The notes beneath the pieces are model-generated. The model did not search any database. It was given only the letters and a program-made list of their open reading frames with translations, and had not been told where the DNA came from. Shown one piece after another: positions 1 to 5,428 of a stretch of 13,270 nucleotides of DNA. Every line of letters begins with the position of its first letter. The stretch's first letter is position 1. The position numbers and the translations under genes were made by a program. The DNA is from an uncultured Collinsella sp. (GTDB lineage: Bacteria; Actinomycetota; Coriobacteriia; Coriobacteriales; Coriobacteriaceae). The stretch lies in contig CAUEQX010000045.1 of assembly GCA_959020035.1 (NCBI GenBank), positions 1 through 13,270 of the forward strand. The letters are read 5' to 3'.

Positions 1-206
1 AGCAGCCTATGCTGGACATGCAGTGCCTCATGGATATCGGCCTGCCCGTGAACGCCAGCCGCTTCGAGGAGCTGGCGGCCATGGTCGAGGAGGAGATCAA
101 GCTGCTGAAGGGCGCGCGCAAGAACGTGCGCGTCACCGGCAAGAAGTCCACCGAGGAGCGCATAGCCGAGGCCGAGGCCGAGCTAGAGCGCCTGCGTTCG
201 CTATAA
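1..206 (+). CDS. 3' end of an unrecognised phage gene just upstream of the DGR template repeat
   Basis: The frame is open from the left edge of the window to a TAA at 204-206. The ATG at 9 has no visible ribosome binding site, so this is probably the tail of a longer gene. Codons are strongly G/C-ending, as in the neighbours, which supports real coding. The visible residues are charged and predicted helical, with many Glu, Lys and Arg, and end in a heptad-like stretch (EERIAEAEAELERLRSL) that suggests a short coiled coil. In classical DGRs (for example phage BPP-1) the accessory gene avd sits here, directly before the template repeat. Position and size would fit a helical accessory protein, but I do not recognise an Avd signature in this fragment. 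It could equally be the end of a tail-region protein. Function unknown. Confidence 0.6.
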   Translation, partial: QPMLDMQCLMDIGLPVNASRFEELAAMVEEEIKLLKGARKNVRVTGKKSTEERIAEAEAELERLRSL

Positions 207-207
207 T
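202..207 (+). promoter_or_regulatory. TATAAT -10-like box just before the template repeat
   Basis: A perfect TATAAT overlaps the stop codon of the upstream gene and lies about 25 bases before the template repeat. It could start the template RNA. No convincing -35 hexamer is seen 16-18 bases upstream, and there is no extended -10 TG, so this may be chance. Confidence 0.2.
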
Positions 208-228
208 GGACGGCGGTCCCGCCTTGTA

Positions 229-363
229 TATCGGTACAACTGGTGGCTGCGTTCCGTCATGGGTGGCTCGTCGTCCAACGTGTGCTACGTCAACAACAAC
301 GGCAATGCCAACTACAACTCCGCGACGAACGTCTGGGTTCGCCCCCGCCCCGGATTCCCTTAT
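229..363 (+). repeat. DGR template repeat (TR)
   Basis: Read in frame from 232, this stretch encodes residues starting RYNWWLRSVMGGSSSN, continuing VNNNGNANYNSATN and ending VRPRPGF, up to a stop at 376-378. This is the typical C-terminal C-type-lectin-like sequence found in DGR target proteins. The frame has no start codon after the stop at 184-186, so it is not a gene. From 232 to 345 there are 23 adenines, and 18 of them lie in nine AAC/AAT codons. That is the DGR signature, because adenine mutagenesis of AAY codons gives many amino acids but no stop. A DGR-type reverse transcriptase follows on the same strand. The exact ends are uncertain without the matching variable repeat, which is not in this window. 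Confidence 0.88.
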
Positions 364-426
364 TGCCAGACCGAGTAGGCCCCAGAGCCGAAAGCAGAGC
401 GCGAAGAGGAAGGAAGGCGCGACCGT

Positions 427-511
427 CGGGCATGCGCCCGTAAATACGCACCCCGCGAGGGTGGCCGGACGCTGCTTGCATGGCGCGGCGCTCCGTGGCT
501 TCGCCGCGTTT
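427..511 (+). ncRNA. Structured spacer between template repeat and reverse transcriptase (probable part of the DGR RNA)
   Basis: The 200 bases between the TR and the RT start hold no convincing gene. Two hairpins are visible: CGGGC/GCCCG with a 4-nt loop at 427-440, and CGCGGCG/CGCCGCG with an 11-nt loop at 484-508 followed by TTT. In the BPP-1 DGR the RNA just downstream of the TR is needed to prime cDNA synthesis, so a structured spacer is expected here. Assigning that role to this spacer is inference. Confidence 0.45.
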
Positions 512-570
512 CATGGCCATACCTCAAGCGGCTGCCAGAGCCACACTGAGAGCCGTGCGGGGTGCCTTCG

Positions 571-1809
571 ATGAACTCCGAGGAAAGAAGGGCCGCGCGC
601 CGCAAGCGCCGCGAGGAGAGGCGCGCCAAGGCCAAGGCCGAGCGCGTGAAGCCGTGCACCCTTGAGGCCGTGGCCGACCTCAACAGCCTTTGCAAGGCCT
701 CCAAGCAGGCGGCGGGCGGCGTGATGTGGAAGTCCTCCACGCAGCGTTATATGAAGGACTATCTGCGAAACGCGGTCAAATCGAGGAACGACCTTCTGGA
801 GGGCCGCGACATATGCCGGGGCTTCATCCGCTTCGACCTGTGGGAGCGCGGCAAGCTGCGCCACATCAGCGCCGTGCACTTCCCAGAGCGAGTGATTCAG
901 AAGTCGCTTTCTCAGAACGCCCTCGTACCCGCGATAGTCCCGACACTCATAACGGCCAACTCCGCCAACATCAAGGGGCGCGGCACCGACTACGCCCTGA
1001 AGCTGCTCAAGCGCCACCTGGCCGACCACTGGCGGCGGCACAGGCGCGAGGGATACATCCTTTTGGGCGACTTCTCAGATTACTTCGCCCGCATAGCCCA
1101 CGAACCCGTCAAGCGGCAGGTGGCCGACGCACTGCTCGATCCGCGCGTGGTCGCCCTCGAGCACCGCCTGATAGACGCACAGGGCGAGGTGGGCCTGGGT
1201 CTGGGCAGCGAGCCGAACCAGATATGCGCGGTGGCCCACCCCAACCGCATCGACCACTACGTGACCGAGATGCTGCGCCCTGAGGCCTACGGGCGCTATA
1301 TGGACGACTTCTACCTGATCCACGAGAGCAAGGAGTACCTGCAGGTGTGCCTGCTGCTGATAGGGCGCAAGTGCGCCGAGCTGGGCATAGAGCTGAACCC
1401 GCGCAAGACCCGCGTGGTGAAGCTGTCGCGCGGCTTCACGTGGCTGAAGAAGCGCATCTTCTACACGGAGACGGGCCGCATAGTCGTGAAGCCGTGCCGC
1501 GACTCCATCACGCGCGAGCGCCGCAAGCTGAAGAAGATGGCCCGCATGGTCGCCGATGGCGTCATGACCCCCGAGCAGGTTGAGCGGAGCTACCAGAGCT
1601 GGCGCGGCGGCATGAAGCGGCTGGACGCGCACCGCAGCGTTTTGGCCATGGACGCGCTGTACCGCAGCCTGTTCGAAAATCTCGCGCGGGAGGGGGGGGG
1701 TGCTCAATGCAGGCCAACCCGAGGGACGATTCAAGCGGAGGCAAGCCCTCGCAATAGCGGAGAACCGGCAACTCAAAGCAGCGGCCTAAGCGAAGCGGCC
1801 GCGAAATAA
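571..1809 (+). CDS. DGR-type reverse transcriptase
   Basis: This is an RNA-directed DNA polymerase of about 412 residues. It would copy the template RNA into adenine-mutagenised cDNA that replaces the variable repeat of a target gene. It starts with a very basic segment (residues 4-30) likely to contact RNA. The palm motifs are present: motif A as LLGDFSDYF (Asp about 167) and the catalytic YMDD at about 244-247. Motif 4 reads LGSEPNQ at about 211-217, close to the [IVL]GxxxSQ signature that separates DGR enzymes from group II intron RTs, with Asn in place of Ser. A thumb-like segment (SYQSWRGGMKRLDAH) follows near 340-355. No maturase or endonuclease domain is seen. I chose ATG 571; a GTG at 562 is also in frame, and only a weak GGGGTG precedes 571. 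The last 35 or so residues follow a run of nine G and look out of frame (see the small ORF at 1700). Confidence 0.9.
   Translation: MNSEERRAARRKRREERRAKAKAERVKPCTLEAVADLNSLCKASKQAAGGVMWKSSTQRYMKDYLRNAVKSRNDLLEGRDICRGFIRFDLWERGKLRHISAVHFPERVIQKSLSQNALVPAIVPTLITANSANIKGRGTDYALKLLKRHLADHWRRHRREGYILLGDFSDYFARIAHEPVKRQVADALLDPRVVALEHRLIDAQGEVGLGLGSEPNQICAVAHPNRIDHYVTEMLRPEAYGRYMDDFYLIHESKEYLQVCLLLIGRKCAELGIELNPRKTRVVKLSRGFTWLKKRIFYTETGRIVVKPCRDSITRERRKLKKMARMVADGVMTPEQVERSYQSWRGGMKRLDAHRSVLAMDALYRSLFENLAREGGGAQCRPTRGTIQAEASPRNSGEPATQSSGLSEAAAK
1700..1789 (+). CDS. Possible 29-residue ORF or alternative C-terminus of the reverse transcriptase
   Basis: A GTG at 1700, directly after the G run at 1692-1700, opens a frame reading MLNAGQPEGRFKRRQALAI and ending ENRQLKAAA before TAA. 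This basic helical sequence looks more protein-like than the overlapping RT tail, which is rich in Ser, Pro, Gly and Thr. It could be a tiny separate gene, or the true RT C-terminus reached when one G is lost. The evidence is only the look of the sequence. Confidence 0.22.
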   Translation: MLNAGQPEGRFKRRQALAIAENRQLKAAA

Positions 1810-1819
1810 CAGAAGCATC

Positions 1820-1850
1820 GAAGGCGTGCCGCGGCGCGCCTTCTTTCTTT
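1820..1850 (+). terminator. Rho-independent terminator after the reverse transcriptase
   Basis: Positions 1820-1843 form an almost perfect hairpin: GAAGGCG pairs with CGCCTTC around the palindromic GCCGCGGC, with one T-G pair. It is followed by TTTCTTT. It sits 11 bases after the RT stop and separates the DGR from the tail/lysis genes. Confidence 0.8.
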
Positions 1851-1927
1851 GCGCCCATCGAAGCGGCCCGGCAATCTCACGGCGCCAATACGATGGCGAC
1901 ACATTCCCCGACAAGAGAGGAGTCCGC

Positions 1928-2254
1928 ATGGACACTGAGGAAGACATGCCGCGCCCCAACGAGCTTCAAGACGGCACCATGGCCGAGGTCAACGCCCTGC
2001 GCGATCTGCTGTCGCAGATCGGCGACCCCGACGCGGCGCACGACGCGGGCGTTATCGACGATGACGAGTACGTTGAGCGGAAGGCGCGAAAGCTCGCCTA
2101 CACCGCGGCCGTCGCCGCCTACGGAAAGGGTGAGGCCCCGGACGTGGACAAGCTGCTTGAGCAGATGCGCGAGAAGGTCGCCGAGCCCAGCCAAACCGAG
2201 ACCAACACGGCAAACATCGACTACCTGATGATGACGGTCGGGGGTGAACAGTAA
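1928..2254 (+). CDS. Small phage hypothetical protein upstream of XkdX
   Basis: An acidic protein of 108 residues that I do not recognise by family. It has no signal peptide or membrane segment. The middle is helical and rich in Ala, Glu and Lys, and it ends in a hydrophobic patch (IDYLMMTVGGEQ). I chose ATG 1928 because AGAGGAG lies five bases upstream; the longer open frame back to 1826 runs through the terminator. Its TAA overlaps the ATG of the xkdX-like gene (TAATG), implying translational coupling. Small acidic proteins often precede XkdX between the tail-fibre and holin genes of phages of Gram-positive bacteria, so a tail-associated role is plausible but unproven. Confidence 0.75.
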   Translation: MDTEEDMPRPNELQDGTMAEVNALRDLLSQIGDPDAAHDAGVIDDDEYVERKARKLAYTAAVAAYGKGEAPDVDKLLEQMREKVAEPSQTETNTANIDYLMMTVGGEQ

Positions 2255-2436
2255 TGGCGGGACGCGTCAAGGCTGCAACCACGGCGGCGCACTCGAAGAA
2301 CTATGACAAGGTGAGGCGCTACTACGAGCGCGGCCTCTGGACCAAGGCCATGGTGCATCGAGCCGTGGCCTGCAAGTGGATCACATGCGACGAATATGAG
2401 GAGATCGTCGGAGAAGAGTACGCGGAGGAGGTTTAG
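2254..2436 (+). CDS. XkdX family phage protein
   Basis: This 60-residue protein fits the short XkdX family named after the Bacillus PBSX gene. The visible pattern is YYERGLWTKAMVHRAVACKW followed by IT, EEY and EEIVGEEY, which matches the usual arrangement of an aromatic-rich helix, a Gly-Leu-Trp turn, a hydrophobic helix and a C-terminal I-T-x-x-E-Y motif. The family has no firmly established function. It is found at the end of tail modules just before holin and lysin genes, exactly as here. The start overlaps the stop of the previous gene. A strong GGAGGAGG near its 3' end serves the next gene. Confidence 0.8.
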   Translation: MAGRVKAATTAAHSKNYDKVRRYYERGLWTKAMVHRAVACKWITCDEYEEIVGEEYAEEV

Positions 2437-2437
2437 G

Positions 2438-2749
2438 GTGCCGGCGCTGAGCATCGGGGAGGCAACGTCGGTCCTCTCGGCCGCCGTTGTGATTGTCACG
2501 TTCTTCATCGGGCGCGTCTCCGTATCCAAAACATCGTCTGCCAAGGAGCAGCGGACCGAAGACAAGCTCGACAGCCTTTGCGGCGACACGAGCGAGATCA
2601 AGGATGGCGTCAAGGAGATCAACCGCAAGCTCGACGACCACGGCGAGCGCCTCACGAAGGTCGAGCAACAGGTCATCACCTTGTTCAACCGGCTCGACCG
2701 CGTCGAGAAGAATTACGACCTGCATCACGGTATCGGCGGGTCAGATTAG
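2438..2749 (+). CDS. Membrane-anchored coiled-coil phage protein (lysis-cassette accessory)
   Basis: The start is a GTG at 2438, supported by GGAGGAGG six bases upstream; upstream ATG codons in the frame lie inside the xkdX-like gene. The 103-residue protein has one hydrophobic N-terminal segment (about residues 10-25, SVLSAAVVIVTFFIG) and then a long charged region to about residue 93 with regular hydrophobic spacing, a likely coiled coil (EIKDGVKEINRKLDDHGERL). XhlA-type proteins of Bacillus lysis cassettes also join a coiled coil to a membrane segment, but with the membrane part at the C-terminus, so this one has the reverse layout. It precedes the holin, so it probably assists lysis or anchors a complex in the membrane. 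I do not assign it to a family. Confidence 0.75.
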   Translation: MPALSIGEATSVLSAAVVIVTFFIGRVSVSKTSSAKEQRTEDKLDSLCGDTSEIKDGVKEINRKLDDHGERLTKVEQQVITLFNRLDRVEKNYDLHHGIGGSD

Positions 2750-2759
2750 GAGCTGAAAA

Positions 2760-3035
2760 ATGAAAATCAACTGGGCCCTTCGCTTCAAGAATAAGCAGAC
2801 GCTCGCGGCATTGGCCGCCGCCGTAATCAGCGCAGCCTATCAGGTGCTCGGAATCCTCGGAGTCGTGGCGCCTATCTCCCAGGGGTCGCTCATCCAGCTC
2901 GTCGGAATCATCCTGACCGTTCTCGCCGGCTTCGGCGTGATCGTCGATCCGACCACCAAGGGCGCGTCGGACTCGAAGCGTGCCATGTCGTACAGCGAGC
3001 CCCATGCCACATATGACGCCAAGGCGGTTGAGTAG
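2760..3035 (+). CDS. Phi-LC3-type phage holin
   Basis: A 91-residue membrane protein matching the phi LC3 holin family. It begins MKINWALRFKNKQTL, has two hydrophobic segments (about residues 16-36 and 42-63) joined by a short turn, then the family's VDPTTKGASDSKRAMSY signature at the end of the membrane region. Holins build up in the inner membrane and open it at a set time, which releases or activates the endolysin. AGGAG at 2748-2752, overlapping the previous stop, lies seven bases before the ATG. The endolysin starts three bases after its stop, so the two are co-translated. The polar C-terminal tail is probably cytoplasmic. Confidence 0.9.
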   Translation: MKINWALRFKNKQTLAALAAAVISAAYQVLGILGVVAPISQGSLIQLVGIILTVLAGFGVIVDPTTKGASDSKRAMSYSEPHATYDAKAVE

Positions 3036-3038
3036 GCC

Positions 3039-3992
3039 ATGGCCATCACACAGCGCGAGGCCTTCGCGCAGGTCATGGAACACCTCGTCTCCCATGATGG
3101 GGGCGGCGGTCACGGATACTCGCAGGCCAACCGCATGGGGGACGGAACGACCGAGACGATTTGTCTGTCCGACGGCACCACCGTCACTATTGCCGGTGGC
3201 GATCGCGACTGTTCCTCGGCCGTAGTGACCGCCCTCCGCGCGGTCGGCGTCAATACCTTCGGAGCCTCGTATACCGGAAACATGCGGGAGCAGCTGCTCA
3301 AGACGGGCCTTTTCGGCTGGCGTAAGATGGGCGTCAAGTCCGCCCAGCGTGGAGACATCTACCTCAACGAGAAGTGCCACACCGCCGTGTGCGTCTCTCC
3401 CTATGGATCCGCTCGCGGCGACCTCTTGGCCCAATTCTCCATTTCTGAAAAGGGGACCGTCACCGGCACCAAGGGCGACCAGACCGGGCGCGAGTCCAAC
3501 ATCAAGGCGTACTACAGCTACCCATGGGACGGCACGCTCTACTGGCTTGGCGACGGCAAGACACTGAATGGGTCAAATACGGAAGTCGCGGACAATACGG
3601 TCCTGAGCCTCGGAGACACGCGATATTTCGGCCCGAAGATGGCCAAGGAGCTGCAATGCCAGCTCGGCACGACTGCCGATGGCGTGATCTCCGGTCAATG
3701 GCCGGCGAATGAGCGATACCTTTGGGCATGCGACCGCGGCGTAATCGAGTACGTCAAGGGCGGGGTTGGCTCGAATGCCGTCCGCGCCCTGCAGGACAAG
3801 GTCGGATGCAAAGTCTATCCCGTGGTCGGCGGTGTTCAGGCGCGACAGATGGGTTCGGGAACGGTCTTCAAACACCAGCAGTGGCTCATCGCTCAAGGTA
3901 TCTCGTGCGGATCATCGGGTGCGGACGGATACCAGGGCCGCGACACCAACGTCGCCATCGGCCAAGCGCTCGTCAAGCAACTCTATCGATAG
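3039..3992 (+). CDS. Phage endolysin: cysteine amidase/peptidase with C-terminal wall-binding region
   Basis: A 317-residue protein encoded right after the holin. The N-terminal part (about 1-170) resembles phage NlpC/P60-like peptidoglycan hydrolases of the Amidase_5 type. A DCSSAV motif gives the likely nucleophile Cys58, and KCHTAVCV gives the likely His114, with a typical RGDIYL before it. A linker near 172-188 leads to a C-terminal region (about 190-317) with repeated peptidoglycan-binding-like patterns (DTRYFGPKMAKELQCQLG, GSNAVRALQDKVG, DGYQGRDTNVAIGQALV). There is no signal peptide, as expected for a holin-dependent lysin. It would cut a peptide or amide bond in host peptidoglycan at the end of the lytic cycle. 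The exact bond cannot be read from the sequence. Confidence 0.87.
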   Translation: MAITQREAFAQVMEHLVSHDGGGGHGYSQANRMGDGTTETICLSDGTTVTIAGGDRDCSSAVVTALRAVGVNTFGASYTGNMREQLLKTGLFGWRKMGVKSAQRGDIYLNEKCHTAVCVSPYGSARGDLLAQFSISEKGTVTGTKGDQTGRESNIKAYYSYPWDGTLYWLGDGKTLNGSNTEVADNTVLSLGDTRYFGPKMAKELQCQLGTTADGVISGQWPANERYLWACDRGVIEYVKGGVGSNAVRALQDKVGCKVYPVVGGVQARQMGSGTVFKHQQWLIAQGISCGSSGADGYQGRDTNVAIGQALVKQLYR

Positions 3993-4000
3993 GTGTGCAT

Positions 4001-4111
4001 ATGAATCCATTTGATATCTGTTTTATTGTCGGCGCTGCTGCAGGACTGCTGACCGGTCTTCTCGGATGGGCAATCGTGCGCGTCGGCAGCCAAAAAGACT
4101 TTCGAAATTGA
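4001..4111 (+). CDS. 36-residue single-span membrane peptide after the endolysin
   Basis: An ATG at 4001 follows AGGTG at 3991-3995 and lies eight bases after the lysin stop. The peptide starts MNPFDICFIVGAAAGLLTG and continues LLGWAIVRVGSQKDFRN. It has one hydrophobic helix of about 20 residues with a GxxxG-like face, then a short basic tail. It ends just before the terminator, so it belongs to the lysis operon. It could be a second small holin, an antiholin or another lysis regulator, but nothing in the sequence decides this. Chance cannot be fully excluded at this length. Confidence 0.5.
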   Translation: MNPFDICFIVGAAAGLLTGLLGWAIVRVGSQKDFRN

Positions 4112-4118
4112 TAGATGC

Positions 4119-4155
4119 AGCCCCTTCCCGGCATGAACTGCCGGGGAGGGGCTTT
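4119..4155 (+). terminator. Terminator of the prophage lysis operon
   Basis: A 15-bp stem (4119-4133 with 4139-4153, one T-G pair) encloses the loop TGAAC. It is followed only by a short CTTTAT. It lies eight bases after the last phage ORF. The stem is very strong, though the T tract is poor. Confidence 0.75.
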
Positions 4156-4277
4156 ATGCATTGCCAGATATCCGTCAATATCCGTTCTGCAATGCAGTTT
4201 CAGTGCGGTGAGAGCGTGTGGAAACATAACTACCTGCGATTTTGCTGCTACAAGGCACTCCATAACATCACGTTCAA

Positions 4278-4324
4278 GACTCTTAATCCCAAGGTCCAGG
4301 GTTCGACCCCCTGACGGCCCACCA
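4278..4324 (+). other. Prophage attachment site: duplicated 3' end of a tRNA-Lys(CTT) gene
   Basis: From 4280 the sequence reads as the 3' part of a tRNA. There is an anticodon loop ctCTTaa (anticodon CTT, Lys), half of the anticodon stem (TCCCA), a variable loop AGGTC, a T arm CAGGG/CCCTG with loop TTCGACC, an acceptor strand ACGGCCC, discriminator A and CCA. The bases before the loop (caaga) cannot pair with TCCCA, and no D arm or 5' acceptor strand is present, so this is a fragment and not a working tRNA. Integrases often use tRNA 3' ends as attachment sites, and this copy marks the outer end of the prophage. The intact tRNA-Lys should lie at the other end. Confidence 0.85.
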
Positions 4325-4334
4325 AAGCATGTTA

Positions 4335-4364
4335 AAGCGACTGGCTTCGGCTGGTCGCTTTTTT
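4335..4364 (+). terminator. Terminator following the tRNA-Lys fragment
   Basis: AAGCGACTGGC pairs with GCTGGTCGCTT (two G-T pairs) around a TTCG tetraloop and is followed by six T. It is probably the original terminator of the host tRNA-Lys gene, left behind on this side of the prophage. It may also stop dinD transcripts from the other strand, though the T run there is short. Confidence 0.82.
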
Positions 4365-4406
4365 GTTGACCTCGCATGGGGTCGAACCCGTAAGGGCACA
4401 GACGCT

Positions 4407-5267
4407 TTACAAGTCGAGCCCGCCCTGGGGGTCGGTGAATCCGTCTGTGCCCTCCTTGAGCTTTTTCTCGTCTGCTTTCACGCGACGTTCGAGCTTCTTT
4501 GTATCCTCGGCAGGCGGTAGATTCTCGGGGACAATTCCACGGTCGATGAGGCTGCCACGTACGCTTGTGTTGTTCTCGACGTGCTCTTGCTTGATCTGGT
4601 CCAGACCGTACAGGTCGTGTTCCTCGGCGTTGAAGGCCGTCATCGAGTTCGTAAGGTCCTTTGCTTTGATGAGGACATCGGCTAACCTGTCCGCCAATGC
4701 CGCGCTCTTGGGTACGCCCAGCTGCTGCTTCATTTCCGCCGTGCTTCTGCCGCCGAATAACGCTTCATCGCCCTTCGACTTGATGATCGCGAATCCTTTG
4801 GAGTCCACGCCTCGTTTGAACGCAATGCCCGAGAGCTGTTTCTCTGAATCGGATAGCGAGTGGCGCGCCTGCAAGCGCTGAATCTCTGCGAAGCGCTGCT
4901 CTATGAGCTCCTGACGGCGTGTCTGCACGGCGAAGTACGCCTGTGCGAGTGCGATTTCGGGCTTGTTTGGGTCTCCGTTTTGGGCGATTAAATAGCATGC
5001 GTAGCGCGTCAGCTTGTAGTCTTTTACGGCTCGTTTGGCGATGCCGGCATCTACCATTTTGCTGGCCTCAGCAAAATGGGCGGCAACAGGCATTTTATTA
5101 GTGTCACATGATGCCATGGATCTCTTAACTGCAGTCTCAAAATTACGCCATTGGGTGTATCCGAGGGGTTCCATTAAATCGCGTGCGAGCCAATACTCAA
5201 CGCCGTCTTCTACATGGGCGTAGCTGTCAAGTTCGACACGCCATTTCTCAATATCCCTGCTGTCCAT
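4407..5267 (-). CDS. dinD: DNA-damage-inducible protein D (DinD)
   Basis: A 286-residue protein close in length and layout to E. coli DinD (about 274 residues). Family hallmarks are visible: EYWLARDLMEPLGYTQWRNF near residues 24-43 (a Bro-N-like DNA-binding fold), then KRAVKDYKLTRYACYLIAQN, GDPNKPEIALAQAYFAVQTR, and later GDEALFGG. The C-terminal part is charged, with a helical segment (EDTKKLERRVKADEKKLKEG). E. coli DinD belongs to the SOS regulon and was reported to disassemble RecA filaments. AAGGAAG about seven bases before the ATG is its ribosome binding site. I found no complete GAAC-N4-GTTC LexA box upstream, only a GAAC half-site. The gene lies directly outside the prophage attachment site, so it may be host or cargo of another element. 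Confidence 0.88.
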   Translation of the reverse strand: MDSRDIEKWRVELDSYAHVEDGVEYWLARDLMEPLGYTQWRNFETAVKRSMASCDTNKMPVAAHFAEASKMVDAGIAKRAVKDYKLTRYACYLIAQNGDPNKPEIALAQAYFAVQTRRQELIEQRFAEIQRLQARHSLSDSEKQLSGIAFKRGVDSKGFAIIKSKGDEALFGGRSTAEMKQQLGVPKSAALADRLADVLIKAKDLTNSMTAFNAEEHDLYGLDQIKQEHVENNTSVRGSLIDRGIVPENLPPAEDTKKLERRVKADEKKLKEGTDGFTDPQGGLDL

Positions 5268-5350
5268 ATCTCTTCCTTTCTGTTCGTTTGTCTACGTGGG
5301 CTATGTCGACTCCGTATTCAGAATGAGTATATTTGCCCGCGCGGACACGA

Positions 5351-5386
5351 ATGGGCCCCGCGCCACTTCGAGTTCGCGGGGCCCAT
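5351..5386. repeat. Perfect 12-bp inverted repeat between dinD and the flavoprotein gene
   Basis: ATGGGCCCCGCG at 5351-5362 is matched exactly by CGCGGGGCCCAT at 5375-5386, with a 12-nt loop that can itself pair in part (ACT/AGT around TCG). It lies after the flavoprotein stop and before the dinD start, so it most likely ends the flavoprotein transcript. Neither strand has a T run after it, which is unusual for an intrinsic terminator. Confidence 0.6.
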
Positions 5387-5428
5387 AGATATCGAGTAGT
5401 TGTGTTCTGTTTTGAACAGGTGCTCAGC

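Noticed and set aside
23..574. A 183-residue + frame covering the template repeat
   Set aside because: Arg/Pro/His-rich out-of-frame reading of the upstream gene and the TR; the biologically meaningful TR frame is a different one.
511..1041. A 176-residue open frame on the - strand
   Set aside because: Antisense to the reverse transcriptase and spacer, with no ribosome binding site or family signature.
4278..4324. A functional tRNA-Lys gene
   Set aside because: Only the 3' half is present; the upstream bases cannot form the anticodon stem, D arm or acceptor stem.
5268..5340. LexA (SOS) box upstream of dinD
   Set aside because: Only a GAAC half-site is visible; no GAAC-N4-GTTC arrangement was found.
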